A model generated the notes under the pieces. It was not told the DNA's origin. It saw nothing but the letters and a program-made list of their open reading frames with translations, and made no database searches. DNA of 64,000 bases from assembly GCA_028281665.1 (NCBI GenBank), contig JANQJK010000009.1, positions 1 through 64,000 of the forward strand, written 5' to 3'. This DNA is from Hyphococcus sp. GTDB taxonomy: Bacteria; Pseudomonadota; Alphaproteobacteria; Caulobacterales; Parvularculaceae. Position numbers and translations under genes: made by a program. Shown piece after piece: positions 34,479-43,254 of this stretch; the first letter of the stretch is position 1, and every line of letters starts with the position of its first letter.

Positions 34479-35876
34479 CTATTCCCGAAGATATGTGGCG
34501 CCGCCGACGGGCCCGACGCCGGCTGGAACGGGCACGTCCGTCAACCCATAGTCGGCGTTGAGCTGAAGCGTCGGGCTGCCGGCCATATCAAGCTTGTTGA
34601 CTACGATCGCCGTATAAGCGGACGCATCTGCAATGGGCAAATCCGAATTGACCGACAGCGTGCCTTTTTTCAGATAGATCGTCCCGAGAAGTTCCCGGGC
34701 GTTGGCGCTTTCAATCGCGTGGATCCGGCCGAGATCGACGCTGTCCCCTTCCCAGATAAGAATGCCCGCCATGGGCCCGTCCCGGGGCGCCGTGAGGTGG
34801 ATGATGGACGATTGTTCAAAGGCAAACGTCGCCTTCGGTCCGTCCAGATAAAACCCCACATGCTCGCCATAGATGCGCGCGCCGCGCTCAACCAGCAGCT
34901 CGCCGTCCTTGATGACGTAAATGCCCGGAGAGAGATGGACGTCGGCGTTTCCCTCGACAATTTCGATTCCGCCGCAATAAACGCCCGGCGTCAGGTCGTA
35001 ACGGATCTTCCCCGGCAGCGTCCCCGGCAGGTCGCCGGCCAGGGTTTTCACGGTCGCCGTCGCGGCCGCCTCGTCGCCCGCATCGAAAGGCTCCAGCGGA
35101 TCGCCGATTTCGAGTCCATCGTAATCGCAGGCGCCCACCGGCGGCGGCGTGCGACCAGCCAGGGGATCCGCATATGCCGGACAGTCGGTGGTCGGCGCGA
35201 CGTCATAATGCAGGAGGCCGCCCGAATACCCGCCCGCTGAACAAATCACATCGGCGGAAATGGTTGCAGCGCCGGTGACGCTGACGCCGTTCGGCGACTT
35301 CGAATTCGACATCACCGCGCATTCCGGCGCCGCGAGCCGGGCGGCGCCCGCCGCCGCGAGGGCGCCCTCTTTGTTTTCTTCAAGGGCAATGACACAGACA
35401 TTGGAGCCGCCGCGGGCGACCGCCGTAGAGCGGATCTCCATGTCTTTTTTGAAGGGCGAAAACTTCGTGAGGATGAGCCCCGGTTTCGGCGCCTGGGAGA
35501 GAGAGACGGAAACCGTGGTGTTGGTCATATCCACGTTCACCAGGTGGGCGAAACTACCGAGATTGTACGTATCGCCGACATCATTGGCGACCGCCGCGTC
35601 GAGCACCGATTTGATGTTGCTTTCCGTTGCGTGGGCCAGCAAAAACTCGCGCGCGCCGCGGGTGGCCAGAAGGTCAGCCACTTCCTTCAGATTCGCCCGT
35701 TGATGGGACCAGCGCGAAAAATCGACGCCGGCTCCAGCCGTCAGCAGCATGACCGGCGCAAGCACGGCGGTCATCAGCGCAATGTTGCCGCGCCGGTCGC
35801 CAAGGAACTGGAGATATGGTTGCACCGACTTGCCTACGCCTCGCTCACTCACCGACCCGGCAGGGTCGGCTCGCAA
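34479..35876 (-). CDS. TadG-like protein (Flp pilus-assembly family)
   Basis: A protein of up to 465 residues. Near the N-terminus it has the Tad/TadG pattern FLGDRRGNIALMTAVLAPVMLLTAGAGVDFSRW, a single membrane helix that anchors these pilus-assembly proteins. The remaining periplasmic part contains a Cys- and Gly-rich region with a repeated hydrophobic strand pattern (PGKIRYDLTPGVYCGGIEI, SPGIYVIKDGELLV) resembling polymer-forming beta-helix repeats. It stands alone; no other tad genes are in view. The listed start is a TTG; GTG codons at 35852 or 35825 are equally possible, and 35825 leaves only a short tail before the helix. Confidence 0.75.
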   Translation of the reverse strand: MRADPAGSVSERGVGKSVQPYLQFLGDRRGNIALMTAVLAPVMLLTAGAGVDFSRWSHQRANLKEVADLLATRGAREFLLAHATESNIKSVLDAAVANDVGDTYNLGSFAHLVNVDMTNTTVSVSLSQAPKPGLILTKFSPFKKDMEIRSTAVARGGSNVCVIALEENKEGALAAAGAARLAAPECAVMSNSKSPNGVSVTGAATISADVICSAGGYSGGLLHYDVAPTTDCPAYADPLAGRTPPPVGACDYDGLEIGDPLEPFDAGDEAAATATVKTLAGDLPGTLPGKIRYDLTPGVYCGGIEIVEGNADVHLSPGIYVIKDGELLVERGARIYGEHVGFYLDGPKATFAFEQSSIIHLTAPRDGPMAGILIWEGDSVDLGRIHAIESANARELLGTIYLKKGTLSVNSDLPIADASAYTAIVVNKLDMAGSPTLQLNADYGLTDVPVPAGVGPVGGATYLRE

Positions 35877-36067
35877 AAGACGCCGCCCGCTGTGGATAAT
35901 TTTCTCGCGATAAAAATAAAATTGAATTATAAGCGTCGGTTAATAAAAGCTTTTTATTCCGTAAACATACTATGTTGAATTTTACGGGATGTGGGCGGAG
36001 ACCCGCTTAACCGCGCCGCCCGCATGGGGCAACGCTCAGACTTATCGTTAAGGGAAGAAAAACCGGG

Positions 36068-36766
36068 ATGCGATTTCCAACGCCCCTGCTTCGCGGCCGC
36101 CTCGTCAGGCGCTACAAACGGTTTCTGGCGGACATCGCCCTCGATGACGGCAGGGAGATTACCGCCCACTGCGCCAATCCGGGCTCCATGCTCGGGGTTG
36201 CTGAGGAAGGCGCGCCCGCATGGGTCAGCGAGCACCGGGACGGAAAACGCAAACTGCCTTTCTCCTGGCAGTTGACGGAGATCGGCGGCGTGCTGATACC
36301 CGTCAACACGTCGAACCCGAACCGGATTGTCGCCGAGGCGCTGGAACAGGGCGCCGTTCCTGAACTTGCCGGTTACGCCGAAAGGCGCCGGGAAGTGAAA
36401 TATGGCGAGAAAAGCCGCATCGATTTCCTGCTCGAAGGCCCGCGCAAGGCGCCCTGTTATGTGGAAGTGAAAAACGTGCACCTGTCGCGGAAGCGCGGGC
36501 TTGCGGAGTTTCCCGATTCGGTGACGGCGCGGGGGGCGAAACACCTGCGGGAACTGGTCGCCGTTAAGGAATCCGGCGCCCGGGCCGTCATGCTTTTCAT
36601 TGTGCAGCGCGACGACTGTCGCCGGTTTCGCGCCGCCGCGGATCTCGACCCTGCATACGCCGCCGCCCTCGGCGACGCGGCCGCCGCCGGTGTTGAACTA
36701 TTGTGTTACGATTGCGAAGTGACCACCGCTGAGGTAGTCCTGCGGCGGGCTTTGGAAATCGAATGA
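36068..36766 (+). CDS. sfsA: SfsA family DNA-binding/nuclease-like protein
   Basis: A 232-residue homologue of sugar fermentation stimulation protein A. The family segments are clear: LLRGRLVRRYKRFLADIALDDG, TAHCANPGSMLG, NTSNPNRIV, SRIDFLLE, YVEVKNVHL and FPDSVTARGAKHLREL. The E-x-K and Asp residues suggest the PD-(D/E)xK-like nuclease fold proposed for the family. It is 7 bp before map and heads a run sfsA-map-radC-pfkB with short gaps or overlaps. The regulatory role described in E. coli may not carry over. Confidence 0.93.
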   Translation: MRFPTPLLRGRLVRRYKRFLADIALDDGREITAHCANPGSMLGVAEEGAPAWVSEHRDGKRKLPFSWQLTEIGGVLIPVNTSNPNRIVAEALEQGAVPELAGYAERRREVKYGEKSRIDFLLEGPRKAPCYVEVKNVHLSRKRGLAEFPDSVTARGAKHLRELVAVKESGARAVMLFIVQRDDCRRFRAAADLDPAYAAALGDAAAAGVELLCYDCEVTTAEVVLRRALEIE

Positions 36767-36773
36767 TCGACCC

Positions 36774-37622
36774 ATGACGGAAGCGATTCTTACAGACGAG
36801 CCGGCCGTGCGCACCGGCGCCATCAAAATCCACCCGGCGGCGGACTTTGACGGCATGCGCAAGGCGGGCCGGCTGGCCGCGGAATGTCTCGACATGATTT
36901 CCGCTCATGTGGCGCCCGGCGTGACAACACAGGCCCTGGACGATCTGATCCGCGCCTTTGTTTTCGATCACGGCGCCCTTTCCGCGACGATCGGTTATCG
37001 CGGCTACCGCCATGCAAGCTGCATTTCCCTCAATCATGTCATCTGTCACGGCATTCCCGGACCCAAGGCGCTCAAGAAGGGCGACATCCTGAACATCGAC
37101 GTGACGGTGATCGTCGACGGGTGGCACGGCGATACGAGCCGGATGTTCTACGCCGGGGAGCCGAAGGTGAAAGCGCGCCGGCTCGTCGATACGACCTATG
37201 ACGCCATAATGGCGGGCATCAACGCAATCAGGCCGGGGGCAACCCTGCGCGACATCGGCCGGGCGATCCAGACGCGGGCGGAAGGGGAAGGCTTTTCCGT
37301 GGTGCGCGATTTTTGCGGTCACGGGCTGGGCCAGGTTTTTCACGACGCGCCGAATGTCGTTCATTATGCGGATTATAAAGACCGCTTCGGCGCCGTGCAT
37401 CAGGCGCCGGATACGCGCCTTGAAGCCGGCATGTTTTTCACGGTCGAGCCCATGATCAACGAGGGCAAGCCCGACGTGAAACTCCTGAAGGACGGCTGGA
37501 CCGCCGTCTCCCGGGACAAGTCGTTGTCGGCGCAGTTTGAGCATTCCATTGGCGTGACGGAGAACGGCGTTGAGGTTTTCACGACGTCGCCCGCCGGGCT
37601 GCATAAGCCTCCTTATGGCTGA
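36774..37622 (+). CDS. map: Methionine aminopeptidase, type I
   Basis: Removes N-terminal methionine from new proteins; an essential cytosolic metalloenzyme. The 282-residue sequence has all five metal ligands: the two Asp of [20 protein letters not shown], His of [13 protein letters not shown], and Glu of [11 protein letters not shown] and [12 protein letters not shown]. The N-terminus carries an extra 30 residues before the pita-bread core, within the family's normal range. It overlaps radC by 8 bp. Confidence 0.96.
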   Translation: MTEAILTDEPAVRTGAIKIHPAADFDGMRKAGRLAAECLDMISAHVAPGVTTQALDDLIRAFVFDHGALSATIGYRGYRHASCISLNHVICHGIPGPKALKKGDILNIDVTVIVDGWHGDTSRMFYAGEPKVKARRLVDTTYDAIMAGINAIRPGATLRDIGRAIQTRAEGEGFSVVRDFCGHGLGQVFHDAPNVVHYADYKDRFGAVHQAPDTRLEAGMFFTVEPMINEGKPDVKLLKDGWTAVSRDKSLSAQFEHSIGVTENGVEVFTTSPAGLHKPPYG

Positions 37623-38316
37623 CGGCGCGCCGAAATCGACGAAACCCAACCACGCCGCCGGCCACCGCGAGCGATTGCGCGACCGGTTTCGCAAGGCCGG
37701 CGTCGAGGGCGTTCAGGATTACGAACTGATGGAGATGATCCTGTTCCGCGCCATTCCGCGCCGGGACGTCAAGCCGCTGGCGAAGGAGATCATTGCAAAA
37801 TTCGGCGGCTTCGCCGAGGCGCTCTCGGCCCCGGTTGAGCGCCTGATGGAAGTGAAAGGCGTCTCGGAGGCCGTCGCCACGGAAATGAAGGTGGTTCAGG
37901 CGGCGTCCATCAAACTTTCGCAGGCGCGCGTGCTCGACCGCCCCGTCATTTCGTCATGGGACAGCCTCCTTTCCTATTGCCGGGCGGCCATAGCGGACGA
38001 AAAAACCGAACTCTTCCGCATCCTCTTTCTCGACAAGAAAAACATTCTGATTGCGGACGAAATCCAGCAGCGGGGCACCGTCGATCACACGCCGGTTTAT
38101 CCGCGCGAGGTCGTCAAACGCGCGCTGGAGGTCGGCGCCTCGGCGATCATCCTCGTTCACAATCATCCGTCGGGCGACCCGACGCCGTCAAAGGCGGACA
38201 TTGAAATGACCAACCAGATCGTCAAGGCCGCCGGAGCACTCAGCATCCGCGTCCACGACCACCTGATCATCGGGCATAAACGGGACGCCAGTTTCAAATC
38301 CCTGGGGCTTCTCTAA
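37615..38316 (+). CDS. radC: RadC-family JAMM protein
   Basis: A 233-residue RadC homologue. A helix-hairpin-helix-like N-terminal part ([39 protein letters not shown]) precedes the JAMM metal site [19 protein letters not shown] (H-x-H-x7-S-x2-D). I chose the ATG at 37615 because it begins the conserved RadC N-terminus and overlaps map by only 8 bp. Its stop overlaps the start of the kinase gene as TAATG. Its exact role in repair remains unclear in the family. Confidence 0.93.
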   Translation: MADGAPKSTKPNHAAGHRERLRDRFRKAGVEGVQDYELMEMILFRAIPRRDVKPLAKEIIAKFGGFAEALSAPVERLMEVKGVSEAVATEMKVVQAASIKLSQARVLDRPVISSWDSLLSYCRAAIADEKTELFRILFLDKKNILIADEIQQRGTVDHTPVYPREVVKRALEVGASAIILVHNHPSGDPTPSKADIEMTNQIVKAAGALSIRVHDHLIIGHKRDASFKSLGLL

Positions 38317-39248
38317 TGGCGCGCATTATTACCCTTACGCCCAACCCGACTTACGATTTCGCCGTCGACGCTGACTTCGTGGAACCCAACCGCAAACTGC
38401 GCTGCAAGAACGCGCAGTCCCACCCCGGCGGCGGCGGCGTTAACGTGGCCCGGGCCGCGCACCGGCTGGGCGCCGACGTCCTCGCGATCATCACGGCGGG
38501 CGGGCTTTACGGGGACGCCGTGAAGGGCCTCCTCGGCGAGGAACTGATCCCGATCCGCTCGATCCCCGTGCGCGGCGAGACCCGCATCGCGTTTCACGTC
38601 CACGATCTCAAAGACGATCAGGAATATCGTTTCAACCTGCCGGGCGCCGCCATGACGGACGACGAGGTCGATGCGATGCTGGACGCAATCGCCGCAGAGA
38701 CAAGCAAGGGCGATTACGTCGTCGGATCGGGCTCCCTGCCCGCGGGCGAACCGGCGGACTTCTGGGCCCGCGCCGCACGGGGCGCAAAGGAACAGGGCGG
38801 CCGTTTCGTCCTTGATTCCATCAACGGCGTTCGCGAAGCGCTGGACGAGGGCATTTACTTCCTGCGCCTCAACAAGTTCGAGTATCCGGACCTCTCCGGG
38901 CGCGAACTTCAGTGGCCGGACGAAGTGATCTCCTTCGCGCAAAGCATCGTCGAAGCCGGCGGCGCCGAGCGCGTCGCCGTCACGCAAGGGGGCGACGGCA
39001 CGATTATGGCGTCGGCCGACGGCGTCGCCCGCACGCCGGTGATCAAGGTCAAGGCCGAAAGCGCCGTTGGCGCCGGCGACTCATTCGTCGCGGCGGTTGT
39101 GGCCTCCATGCTCGACGGCGCGGACGACCTCGACTGTCTCTGGCGCGGCGCGGCCGCCGCGGCGGCGACGCGCCTGACGCCGGGCACAACGCTGTTTCGG
39201 GCGGAGGATGTTGAACGGTTATATTCTGAAAACCGACGCGAAACTTAG
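38316..39248 (+). CDS. PfkB-family sugar kinase (1-phosphofructokinase-like)
   Basis: A 310-residue carbohydrate kinase of the hexose-phosphate type. The family signatures are present: substrate loop HPGGGGVNVARAAHRLGA near the N-terminus and ATP/anion-hole motif ESAVGAGDSFVAAVV near the C-terminus, with the catalytic Asp in GAGDS. TPNPTYDFAV at the start is typical for LacC/FruK/PfkB members. The stop-start overlap with radC (TAATG) indicates translational coupling. The substrate could be fructose 1-phosphate, fructose 6-phosphate or tagatose 6-phosphate; no PTS gene is nearby to decide. Confidence 0.9.
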   Translation: MARIITLTPNPTYDFAVDADFVEPNRKLRCKNAQSHPGGGGVNVARAAHRLGADVLAIITAGGLYGDAVKGLLGEELIPIRSIPVRGETRIAFHVHDLKDDQEYRFNLPGAAMTDDEVDAMLDAIAAETSKGDYVVGSGSLPAGEPADFWARAARGAKEQGGRFVLDSINGVREALDEGIYFLRLNKFEYPDLSGRELQWPDEVISFAQSIVEAGGAERVAVTQGGDGTIMASADGVARTPVIKVKAESAVGAGDSFVAAVVASMLDGADDLDCLWRGAAAAAATRLTPGTTLFRAEDVERLYSENRRET

Positions 39249-39325
39249 TTCTGCCAATCCAACAACGTTGACGAATGGATACGTTTTTCGGGCGCGTTCC
39301 TTAAGCGCCGGCAGTGCGGAAACCT

Positions 39326-40087
39326 TTAAAAGTCGCGCCCAACAAAGATTTTCGCCATCGCGTCGTCGGATCCGCCGGTTATGCCGAAACGCACCGCCGA
39401 TTGCAGGTAAACCCCGTTCGCCCAGGACGTCTTGACCACCGGGCCGATCTGATGGGCCTGATCATCAAAGTCCAGAATGTCGTTCGTCGCGCCATACTCG
39501 CTGAAAAGCTCGACGCCAAGGCGCCATTTGTCTGTAGCCAGCGCAGACATGTCCAGCGCGCGCGAAACCTGCGCTCTGGCTTCAAGGGCGACGCCTTCGC
39601 CTCGACCGGAACCGACTTCCCGTTCGCCGATGAGGTTTGCGCGCCACTCCCAAACGTCGGCAAACTTGTCCGTCGCGGTTAGACGCAACTCAATTTCATC
39701 CGGCTCGCCCTGATCGGAATAGGTATAGGAAAGACGCAGCCCGCCGTTAAATCCCGATTTATCGTCTGCTTCCTCACTCCACTGAAACCAGTTTTCGACC
39801 GTAAGTCCGCTGAAATCGATCTTGTCGCCGTCGTTCCGCGAGTAGGATCCGGTGAGCCGAATTTGGTACCAATCAGCAAAGGCGTTGTCATAATGCACTC
39901 GCCCCGCCGCGTCTCCGTCATCATTGATTCCAAATCGCGTTTCAATCGACTGTTCGCCTTTGGTCACGCCGGCCGAACCGACATTTCCCGTCAGCGACTG
40001 GGCGTTTGCAGCGAACGTTCCAGAAAAGAAACCGGCAATCGTTACAACGACGATACGTAATAAGAATGAAGGCATGGAGTTACTCAT
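39326..40087 (-). CDS. Predicted outer-membrane beta-barrel protein
   Basis: A 253-residue protein with a signal peptide (membrane run IVVVTIAGFFSGTFAANAQS, cut after AQS) and repeated alternating aromatic strands (WYQIRLTGSYSRND, LRLSYTYSDQG, VWEWRANLIG, ending KIFVGRDF), typical of a small outer-membrane barrel ending in Phe. I do not recognise a named family with confidence. The ATG at 40087 or the one at 40075 is more likely than an upstream TTG. It follows a terminator, so it is probably transcribed on its own. Confidence 0.65.
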   Translation of the reverse strand: MSNSMPSFLLRIVVVTIAGFFSGTFAANAQSLTGNVGSAGVTKGEQSIETRFGINDDGDAAGRVHYDNAFADWYQIRLTGSYSRNDGDKIDFSGLTVENWFQWSEEADDKSGFNGGLRLSYTYSDQGEPDEIELRLTATDKFADVWEWRANLIGEREVGSGRGEGVALEARAQVSRALDMSALATDKWRLGVELFSEYGATNDILDFDDQAHQIGPVVKTSWANGVYLQSAVRFGITGGSDDAMAKIFVGRDF

Positions 40088-40152
40088 CGTCAATTCGAAA
40101 GTTCAGCGCCGCGCCGGTATCGCGCGGCCATCGTTCGCCCGAGTGCTTCTGG

Positions 40153-40184
40153 AAAAAACGGGCCCAGGGATCGCACCGGGCCCG
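40153..40184 (-). terminator. Rho-independent terminator
   Basis: On the minus strand CGGGCCC pairs with GGGCCCG across a 12-nt loop and is followed by six T. It lies about 120 bp after the stop of the NTF2-like lipoprotein gene and before the outer-membrane protein gene. Confidence 0.85.
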
Positions 40185-40301
40185 CTTCTTCTGTCGTTGA
40201 AACCCTACTCGATGGGCGAGAGGAGTTCCGGCGCCGTCACCAGCTGGCGAACGCCATTTCAGCACATCAAGACTATGGCGAAGCGGCGTAGAGTAACAGG
40301 C

Positions 40302-40844
40302 CTATTCAGCAGAGTAAGGCAACGAAGAGTGGTGCAGATTGATCTTCAGATCGCCATCTTCGCCACGAACATAGCCAAATGTGTACTCGACTTTCGTTTC
40401 AGCGCCGTCAGGACCCGTAAAATAGTAGTTGCCCATCGCCATCGCTGAGTCGTCATCAGTATAGACGCCGTTGTTTTCCCAACGAACGTCAGTCCAGCCT
40501 GAAATGGCAAAGCCTTTATCTTCTGTGCCCTCTTTCCCAATAAAATAGGCGAGCGCTTCGTCGAACGTTTCGCGGAACTGGTCATCTGCGGCGAGAGTCG
40601 GTTTGAACATGACGTCCGTTTCGCCGTAGGCGTAAAGATCGTTGATATGTTCGCTAGCGCGCGCTTCGTAATCACCGTCAGCCGTATGGACGCTAGAGAT
40701 AGCGACAATTCCTTCGCCCCATTCCTTTTGGGCTGCAATAACATCGTCCTTCGTGATGCCTTTCGCGATGCCTGGGCCCGCTGAACAGGCCGTCAGCATG
40801 AGCCCGCCGATCACTGCAACAATGCCGGAAACGTTACTTATCAT
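40302..40844 (-). CDS. NTF2-like (SnoaL/DUF4440-type) lipoprotein
   Basis: A 180-residue predicted lipoprotein: a membrane run VAVIGGLMLTACSAG with lipobox Cys near residue 20. The mature part has the alpha-beta layout of NTF2-like domains that bind small molecules (DVIAAQKEWGEGIVAIS, ARASEHINDLYAYGE, then strands WTDVRWENNGVY, AMAMGNYYF, EYTFGYVRG). An AGGAATTACC precedes the ATG. No ligand or pathway can be assigned; it stands alone between two intergenic regions and ends at the terminator at 40153-40184. Confidence 0.7.
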   Translation of the reverse strand: MISNVSGIVAVIGGLMLTACSAGPGIAKGITKDDVIAAQKEWGEGIVAISSVHTADGDYEARASEHINDLYAYGETDVMFKPTLAADDQFRETFDEALAYFIGKEGTEDKGFAISGWTDVRWENNGVYTDDDSAMAMGNYYFTGPDGAETKVEYTFGYVRGEDGDLKINLHHSSLPYSAE

Positions 40845-41319
40845 GGTAATTCCTCTGTATGTGCTAAGTTACCCCGTGTCCGCGAAAACGGATCAATAGA
40901 GCGGTAAATAGGGAACTAATTCACACACAAGAATAGGATTTACAGTAAATTTTGATAGGCTTTTCCGATCAAGCTCTTAAACGATTATGCGCGTTCGATA
41001 CCGGAACGCAAAGTATGCAGTCAGCGCGTGGTTTTCAATATTGCGCAGGCGGCAAGCCGCGCGGCGCCCTGGCGACTGGGGATCAGCTCAGCATAGATCG
41101 CAGGAGCAACGGGCTGTCGCTTACTTACCCGTACAGCAGGTTTTCAAAAAATATGAGGTTCTGAGCACGCTTACCGATCAAACAGCACGCTTCAGGCCTA
41201 TTCCGCACGTTTTTTTTGCCGTATCGCGTCGCCGTCGGCGGTGATGTGTCGCGAATCGGTAAAAGCCGTGCCCGGCGCACTTTGTTCGCCGTCGACGATC
41301 AATCGATAAAGGCCCGCTT
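40845..41319. other. Intergenic region, 475 bp
   Basis: Lies between the divergent lipoprotein and sbtA genes. No convincing gene or RNA element was recognised; it should hold both promoters. Confidence 0.45.
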
Positions 41320-42291
41320 ATGTTTGACGTTGCGCTCGCCACCCTGCTCTCTCCGGTTGTCCTGTTTTTTGTGCTGGGCCTTTTGGCGGGGCTTGCAAGG
41401 TCGGACATCACCATTCCGGAGGCCGTATCAAAGGGGCTCGCCATCTATCTGATGATGGCGATCGGCCTGAAGGGCGGCTTCGAAATGGCGGCCAGCGGGC
41501 TTACGGCGACGATCGTTGCGGTCATGATTTGCGGGATCCTGCTTTCCTTCCTGCTGCCGGCCATCGCCTTCTTCCTTCTTCGCATGACGACAAGGCTCCC
41601 GTCGGTCGACGCCGCAGCGACCGCCGCCCATTACGGGTCGATCTCGATCGTCACTTTTGTCGCCGCGACACAGGCCGTCGATCTTTCCGGCCTTCCGAGC
41701 GCCGGCTACCTCGTCGCGGTCGCAGCGCTTATGGAAACGCCGGCCATCGTCACGGCATTGCTGTTGGCCGGTCGAGACAAGAAGAAGACGCAGCAGTCGG
41801 CGCCCACCGGACTGATCCGCGAAGTTGCGCTTAACGCATCGGTGGTTGTCCTTGTGGGCGCACTGATCATCGGCTGGGTCACGGGCGCGCCGGGCAAGGC
41901 GCAGGTCGAAGGGGTTTTCATTACGCCGCTCCAGGGCGTGCTTTGCCTGTTCCTTCTGGACATGGGCCTCTCCGCCGGCCGGGGCCTGCGCAATGGCTGG
42001 CGCATGCTGCAACCGGCCACCATCGGCTTCGGCATTTATATGCCGCTTGTCTCTGCTTCCCTTGCGGCGCTGGTCGCATTCATCCTGCGGCTCCCGCCGG
42101 GGGACGCCGCCCTCCTGATGACGCTCGCCGCCTCGGCGTCCTATATCGCCGTGCCCGCCGCCATGCGGCTTGCCTTGCCGTCCGCAAAGCCGTCAATCTA
42201 CCTGACGCTTTCGCTCGGGGTCACATTTCCGTTCAACCTGACCGTGGGCATTCCGATTTACATTCTGATCGCGCAGTATATCGCCGGCTGA
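41320..42291 (+). CDS. SbtA-family sodium-dependent bicarbonate transporter
   Basis: A 323-residue inner-membrane protein with about ten hydrophobic segments, in the family of the cyanobacterial high-affinity bicarbonate transporter SbtA. Segments such as VVLFFVLGLLAGLARSDITIPE, KGLAIYLMMAIGLKGG, AAHYGSISIVTFVAA and SASYIAVPAAMRLALP are characteristic. The gene for a PII-like partner follows after 9 bp, and a carbonic anhydrase gene converges on it, which supports bicarbonate as substrate. An alphaproteobacterium would use it for anaplerotic carboxylation or pH balance, since no RuBisCO gene is in view. Confidence 0.88.
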   Translation: MFDVALATLLSPVVLFFVLGLLAGLARSDITIPEAVSKGLAIYLMMAIGLKGGFEMAASGLTATIVAVMICGILLSFLLPAIAFFLLRMTTRLPSVDAAATAAHYGSISIVTFVAATQAVDLSGLPSAGYLVAVAALMETPAIVTALLLAGRDKKKTQQSAPTGLIREVALNASVVVLVGALIIGWVTGAPGKAQVEGVFITPLQGVLCLFLLDMGLSAGRGLRNGWRMLQPATIGFGIYMPLVSASLAALVAFILRLPPGDAALLMTLAASASYIAVPAAMRLALPSAKPSIYLTLSLGVTFPFNLTVGIPIYILIAQYIAG

Positions 42292-42300
42292 GGCACTGAC

Positions 42301-42603
42301 ATGGAACAGAAAAAGCGACTTGAACTCATCATCGAACGCATGGCGCTGGCCCGCGCCCGGGATATTCTGGAAGAGGCGGGCCTCACCGGGTACACCATCC
42401 TCAGCGCCATGGCCGGTTATGGCGGCGGACGGCGCTGGCGCCGCAGCGATCTGTCGACGGCGGAAGAGATGACCGTGGTGATATCGATCGGCGACGAAGA
42501 GAAGATCGAAAAAGCGCTGGCCGAACTGCACAAGCTGCTTGAGGCGCAGATCGGCGTGCTCAGCGTGACGACGGTCGACGTACTCAGGCCCGATCGGTTT
42601 TAG
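42301..42603 (+). CDS. SbtB-like PII-family protein
   Basis: A 100-residue small protein of the PII fold: LELIIERMALARARDILEEAG, the loop YTILSAMAGYGGGRRWRRSD and MTVVISIGDEEKIEKALAEL. In cyanobacteria SbtB binds adenine nucleotides and controls SbtA. The C-terminal redox loop CGPxGC of many SbtB proteins is absent here, since the chain ends VDVLRPDRF. Its last 20 bases overlap the end of the converging carbonic anhydrase gene. Confidence 0.85.
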   Translation: MEQKKRLELIIERMALARARDILEEAGLTGYTILSAMAGYGGGRRWRRSDLSTAEEMTVVISIGDEEKIEKALAELHKLLEAQIGVLSVTTVDVLRPDRF

Positions 42604-43252
42604 CCGCGGCGGCGAGCCTTTCGGCGTATTTCTCCTCAATCGGGATGAACGCCTTCGTCGCCGGGTCGAGCACGTAAACATGACCCGACGCGATATCGTA
42701 GACCCAGCCGTGGATCTTTAATCCGCCCTCTTTCAGGCACCGCTTCACCGCCGGGTGGCCGCGAAGATTTTCAAGCTGCAAAACAACGTTTTCCTGCGTG
42801 ATGTGTTTCAGCCGTTTTTCCTCGTCTTCGGGCGCGTCGCCGTCTACCGCATGGACGCGGCGAACCGCATCGTCGGCAAACGACAGCCACTCGGAAACAT
42901 GCGGCAGGTGCGCAACCGCGTCCGGATGCTCCGCCCCGCTGACGGCGCCGCAATCGGTGTGACCGCACACCACGATATGCCCCACCTTTAATACGTCCAC
43001 GGCATATTCAATCGACGCCGTGACGCCGCCCGCTTGGGCCTTGTAGGGCGGCACGATGTTGCCGGGATTGCGGCAGACGAAAAGCTCGCCCGGCTCGGTC
43101 TGGGTGATCATGCCCGTTTCGATGCGGCTGTCGGAACAGGTGATGAAAAGCGCTTCCGGCGCCTGCCCATGGCTCAGCTTTTCGAACAGCGCCTTCTTCT
43201 CCGGGAATACATCCCGCTGAAACCTGACGACGCCCTCGGCAAAGCTCGGCAT
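42584..43252 (-). CDS. can: Beta-class carbonic anhydrase
   Basis: Interconverts CO2 and bicarbonate. The 222-residue sequence has the zinc site of the beta class: LFITCSDSRIETG (Cys and Asp) and IVVCGHTDCGAVSG (His and Cys). ELFVCRNPGNIVPPY and the usual dimer segments are present. No signal peptide, so it is cytosolic. It begins 2 bp after the stop of the isoaspartyl-peptidase gene and converges on sbtB with a 20-bp coding overlap, so the two transcripts must overlap. Confidence 0.95.
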   Translation of the reverse strand: MPSFAEGVVRFQRDVFPEKKALFEKLSHGQAPEALFITCSDSRIETGMITQTEPGELFVCRNPGNIVPPYKAQAGGVTASIEYAVDVLKVGHIVVCGHTDCGAVSGAEHPDAVAHLPHVSEWLSFADDAVRRVHAVDGDAPEDEEKRLKHITQENVVLQLENLRGHPAVKRCLKEGGLKIHGWVYDIASGHVYVLDPATKAFIPIEEKYAERLAAAAKTDRA

Positions 43253-43254
43253 TG

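Noticed and set aside
32963-34561. Plus-strand frame of 532 codons opposite sdaA and the CinA-like gene
   Set aside because: Both genes beneath it have clear catalytic motifs on the other strand; the product is basic and low-complexity.
36597-37694. Long minus-strand frame (365 codons) opposite map
   Set aside because: It is antisense to a textbook methionine aminopeptidase; high-GC coding DNA often leaves open frames on the other strand, and the product has no domain.
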